The notes under the pieces were generated by a model. The model had not been told where the DNA came from. It did not search any database and worked only from the letters and a program-made list of their open reading frames with translations. This document shows, piece after piece, positions 62,451-64,000 of a DNA stretch of 64,000 nucleotides (positions are counted from its first letter, which is position 1; each line of letters starts with the position of its first letter). Source of the DNA: Burkholderiales bacterium (GTDB lineage Bacteria > Pseudomonadota > Gammaproteobacteria > Burkholderiales > SG8-39); the NCBI GenBank assembly GCA_027493935.1, contig JAOSJV010000012.1, positions 372,001 to 436,000 of the forward strand. The letters run 5' to 3'. The position numbers and the translations under genes were made by a program.

Positions 62451-63457
62451 TACTTCCGGGTTTCCTTGATCGCCGCGAACAGCCGGTCGACCCATTCCTT
62501 GCCGACGTCCTTGGCGACGAAATCGGTCACCGGTGGCTGGGCGAGCTTGCGGAACTCCGCGACCTGTGCCGGGCCGATCTCGGTCACCTCCATGCCGAGC
62601 TTCGACAAGATCTCCTTCGCCTTCAAGTCCTGCTCGCTCGTCATCCGGCGATGAATGTCCATGGCGATCTTGGTCCCGTCGACGACGGCCTTGCGCTGGA
62701 CGTCGCTCAGTCCACGGTAGAAGCGCTCGTTGATCAGGTAGGCGTGCACCGACCAGACGTGGCCGTCGAGCGTGATGTACTTCTGGTACTGGTGCAGGCT
62801 CGCGGCGAGGATGTTGGTGACGCCGTTCTCCTGGCCGTCGACCACCCTCGACTGCAGCGCGGTCGGCAGCTCGGCCCACGGAATCGCCGAGGCCGAGGCG
62901 CCGAGCGACTCGACGAGCGACTGGTACACCGGGCTCGGCTGGATGCGGATCTTCATGCCCTTCATGTCGGCCGGCGACTTGATCGGCCGCAGGCTGTTCG
63001 TGAAGTGCCGCACGCCATTGTCGGCGAGCGCGAGCATGCGCACGCCCGAGCGCTTTGCCATGTCCTCGGCCATCTGGGCGCCGAACTTCGAGTCGTACAC
63101 CCGCCACGCGTGCTGGTGGCTGTCGTACAGGTACGGGATGTTCAGCGCCATGATCGGCTTATAGATCCGCGCGACCGCGCCGTCGTGCGCGACCGCCATC
63201 TCGAGCGTGCCGAGCTTGATCCCTTCCATCGTGGCGGCGTCGTTCCCGAACTGGCCGGCCGGGTAGATCTCGACCTTGATCGAGCCGTTGGTGGTCTTCT
63301 CGACGTGCGCCTTGAAGGCGAGCGCGGCGCGGTGCTTGGGCTGGTCGTCTTTCGCCGGCTGGAAGTGCGCGTACTTGAGCGTCTTCTGCGCCTGCGCGGC
63401 CGGCGCTGCGAGCGCGAGCGCGGCAGCGAGTGCGGTGGCGACGAGTCGGAGCGTCAT
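62450..63457 (-). CDS. TRAP transporter solute-binding protein (DctP), system 2
   Basis: 335 aa. Signal peptide LVATALAAALALAAPAAQAQ, then KTLKYAHFQPAKDDQPKHRA. The conserved receptor pieces are GQFGNDAATMEGIKLGTLEM, MKGMKIRIQPSPVYQSLVES with the substrate-binding Arg, and VVDGQENGVTNILA. AGGAGGAAG lies before the ATG at 63457. It differs clearly from the DctP of system 1, so the two probably bind different ligands. Confidence 0.93.
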   Translation of the reverse strand: MTLRLVATALAAALALAAPAAQAQKTLKYAHFQPAKDDQPKHRAALAFKAHVEKTTNGSIKVEIYPAGQFGNDAATMEGIKLGTLEMAVAHDGAVARIYKPIMALNIPYLYDSHQHAWRVYDSKFGAQMAEDMAKRSGVRMLALADNGVRHFTNSLRPIKSPADMKGMKIRIQPSPVYQSLVESLGASASAIPWAELPTALQSRVVDGQENGVTNILAASLHQYQKYITLDGHVWSVHAYLINERFYRGLSDVQRKAVVDGTKIAMDIHRRMTSEQDLKAKEILSKLGMEVTEIGPAQVAEFRKLAQPPVTDFVAKDVGKEWVDRLFAAIKETRK

Positions 63458-63537
63458 GGTGCTTCCTCCTTCCTTTGCAGTGCCGCGACCGGAGGCGCGG
63501 CGTTGGGTGAATCGGACCGTCGCTGGGCTGCCGCGGG

Positions 63538-64000
63538 CTAGCGCGCGTAGCCGAACCACCGCGGCACGGTGGTCGAAAGCGCCGGAACCAGCACCACCAG
63601 CAGCAAAACCGTGAACTCGGCGGCGAGCAGCGGCAGCACCCGGCGGGCGAGCGACTCGAACCGCAGGCGCCCGACCGAGGCGACCACGAAGAGCACGCCG
63701 CCCACCGGCGGCGTAATGAGCCCGATCGCGAGGTTGAGCACGATCGCCATCGCGAAATGCAGCGGGTCGATGCCGAACTGGTCGGAAAGCGGCGCGAGTA
63801 CCGGGACGAGGATGATGACCGCCGGCAGGATGTCGATGAACATGCCGCAAACGAGGACGAACACTGCGACGGTCAGCATGACCACCGTCGGGTCGGTCGA
63901 CACCGAGGCGATCGCCGCGGCGAGCGCCTGCGGGATCTGCAGCAGGGTCAGCAGCCACGCGAACAGCGAGGCCATTGCGATGATGAGCAGCGCCGCCGAG
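63538..64000 (-). CDS. TRAP transporter large permease (DctM), system 2, 5' part outside window
   Basis: The C-terminal part only; the open frame continues past position 64000. VLVCGMFIDILPAVIILVPV, GIDPLHFAMAIVLNLAIGLI and TPPVGGVLFVVASVGRLRFE are DctM hallmarks. It precedes the DctP2 gene by 80 bases; a DctQ gene is expected just beyond the window. Confidence 0.92.
   Translation of the reverse strand, partial: SAALLIIAMASLFAWLLTLLQIPQALAAAIASVSTDPTVVMLTVAVFVLVCGMFIDILPAVIILVPVLAPLSDQFGIDPLHFAMAIVLNLAIGLITPPVGGVLFVVASVGRLRFESLARRVLPLLAAEFTVLLLVVLVPALSTTVPRWFGYAR

Overview
The window is about 64 kb of GC-rich DNA, densely coded on both strands, and most likely from a betaproteobacterium (Burkholderiales-like). 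The main grounds are the gene order rph / PP2C phosphatase / Ser-Thr kinase // yicC-gmk-rpoZ-spoT, the ybgC-tolQRAB-pal-cpoB and yebC-ruvCAB blocks, an oxygen-dependent HemF and a tRNA-Lys(TTT). The lineage is inferred from gene order, not measured. No phage, plasmid, IS or CRISPR sequence was seen.

Layout. 0-12 kb is housekeeping: purD, hemF, a HAD dehalogenase, hemW, rdgB, rph, a phosphatase/kinase pair, yicC, gmk, rpoZ and spoT. 12-28 kb is accessory catabolism: an alpha/beta hydrolase, an SDR, a MarR regulator, an aryl-CoA ligase, an MDR reductase, malonyl-CoA decarboxylase, an RND efflux pair, a 778-residue FAD monooxygenase/old-yellow-enzyme fusion of the 2-aminobenzoyl-CoA monooxygenase/reductase type, and a second CoA ligase. 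Together these suggest an aerobic CoA-thioester route for anthranilate or salicylate. 28-40 kb is mixed: gene remnants, an FMN hydroxyacid dehydrogenase, a PdxA-family enzyme, several unassigned genes, a DMT exporter, and a histidine kinase translationally coupled to a Ser/Thr kinase with two receiver domains.

40-52 kb returns to core genes: tRNA-Lys, a YeeE/YedE sulfur transporter, the Tol-Pal envelope system, RuvABC, YebC, a HerA-like ATPase and a second DMT exporter. 52-64 kb holds an SDR lacking its catalytic Tyr and Lys, a cytochrome P450, and a long leftward array with two TRAP transporters around a 2-hydroxyacid dehydrogenase, KDPG aldolase, an RraA-like protein, a KDG-type kinase and a LysR regulator, which together look like sugar-acid uptake and breakdown.

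Two features cut across the window. First, about fifteen single-base frame breaks, nearly all at short G or C runs, hit core genes as well as accessory ones (purD, hemW, tolA, mlycd, herA and others), so I read them as sequence errors and annotate these genes as whole. Second, at two unrelated places (17475-17842 and 53431-53714) the 3' end of a gene, its stop codon and an adjacent hairpin have been tandemly duplicated. A palindromic intergenic repeat also occurs in more than one place.
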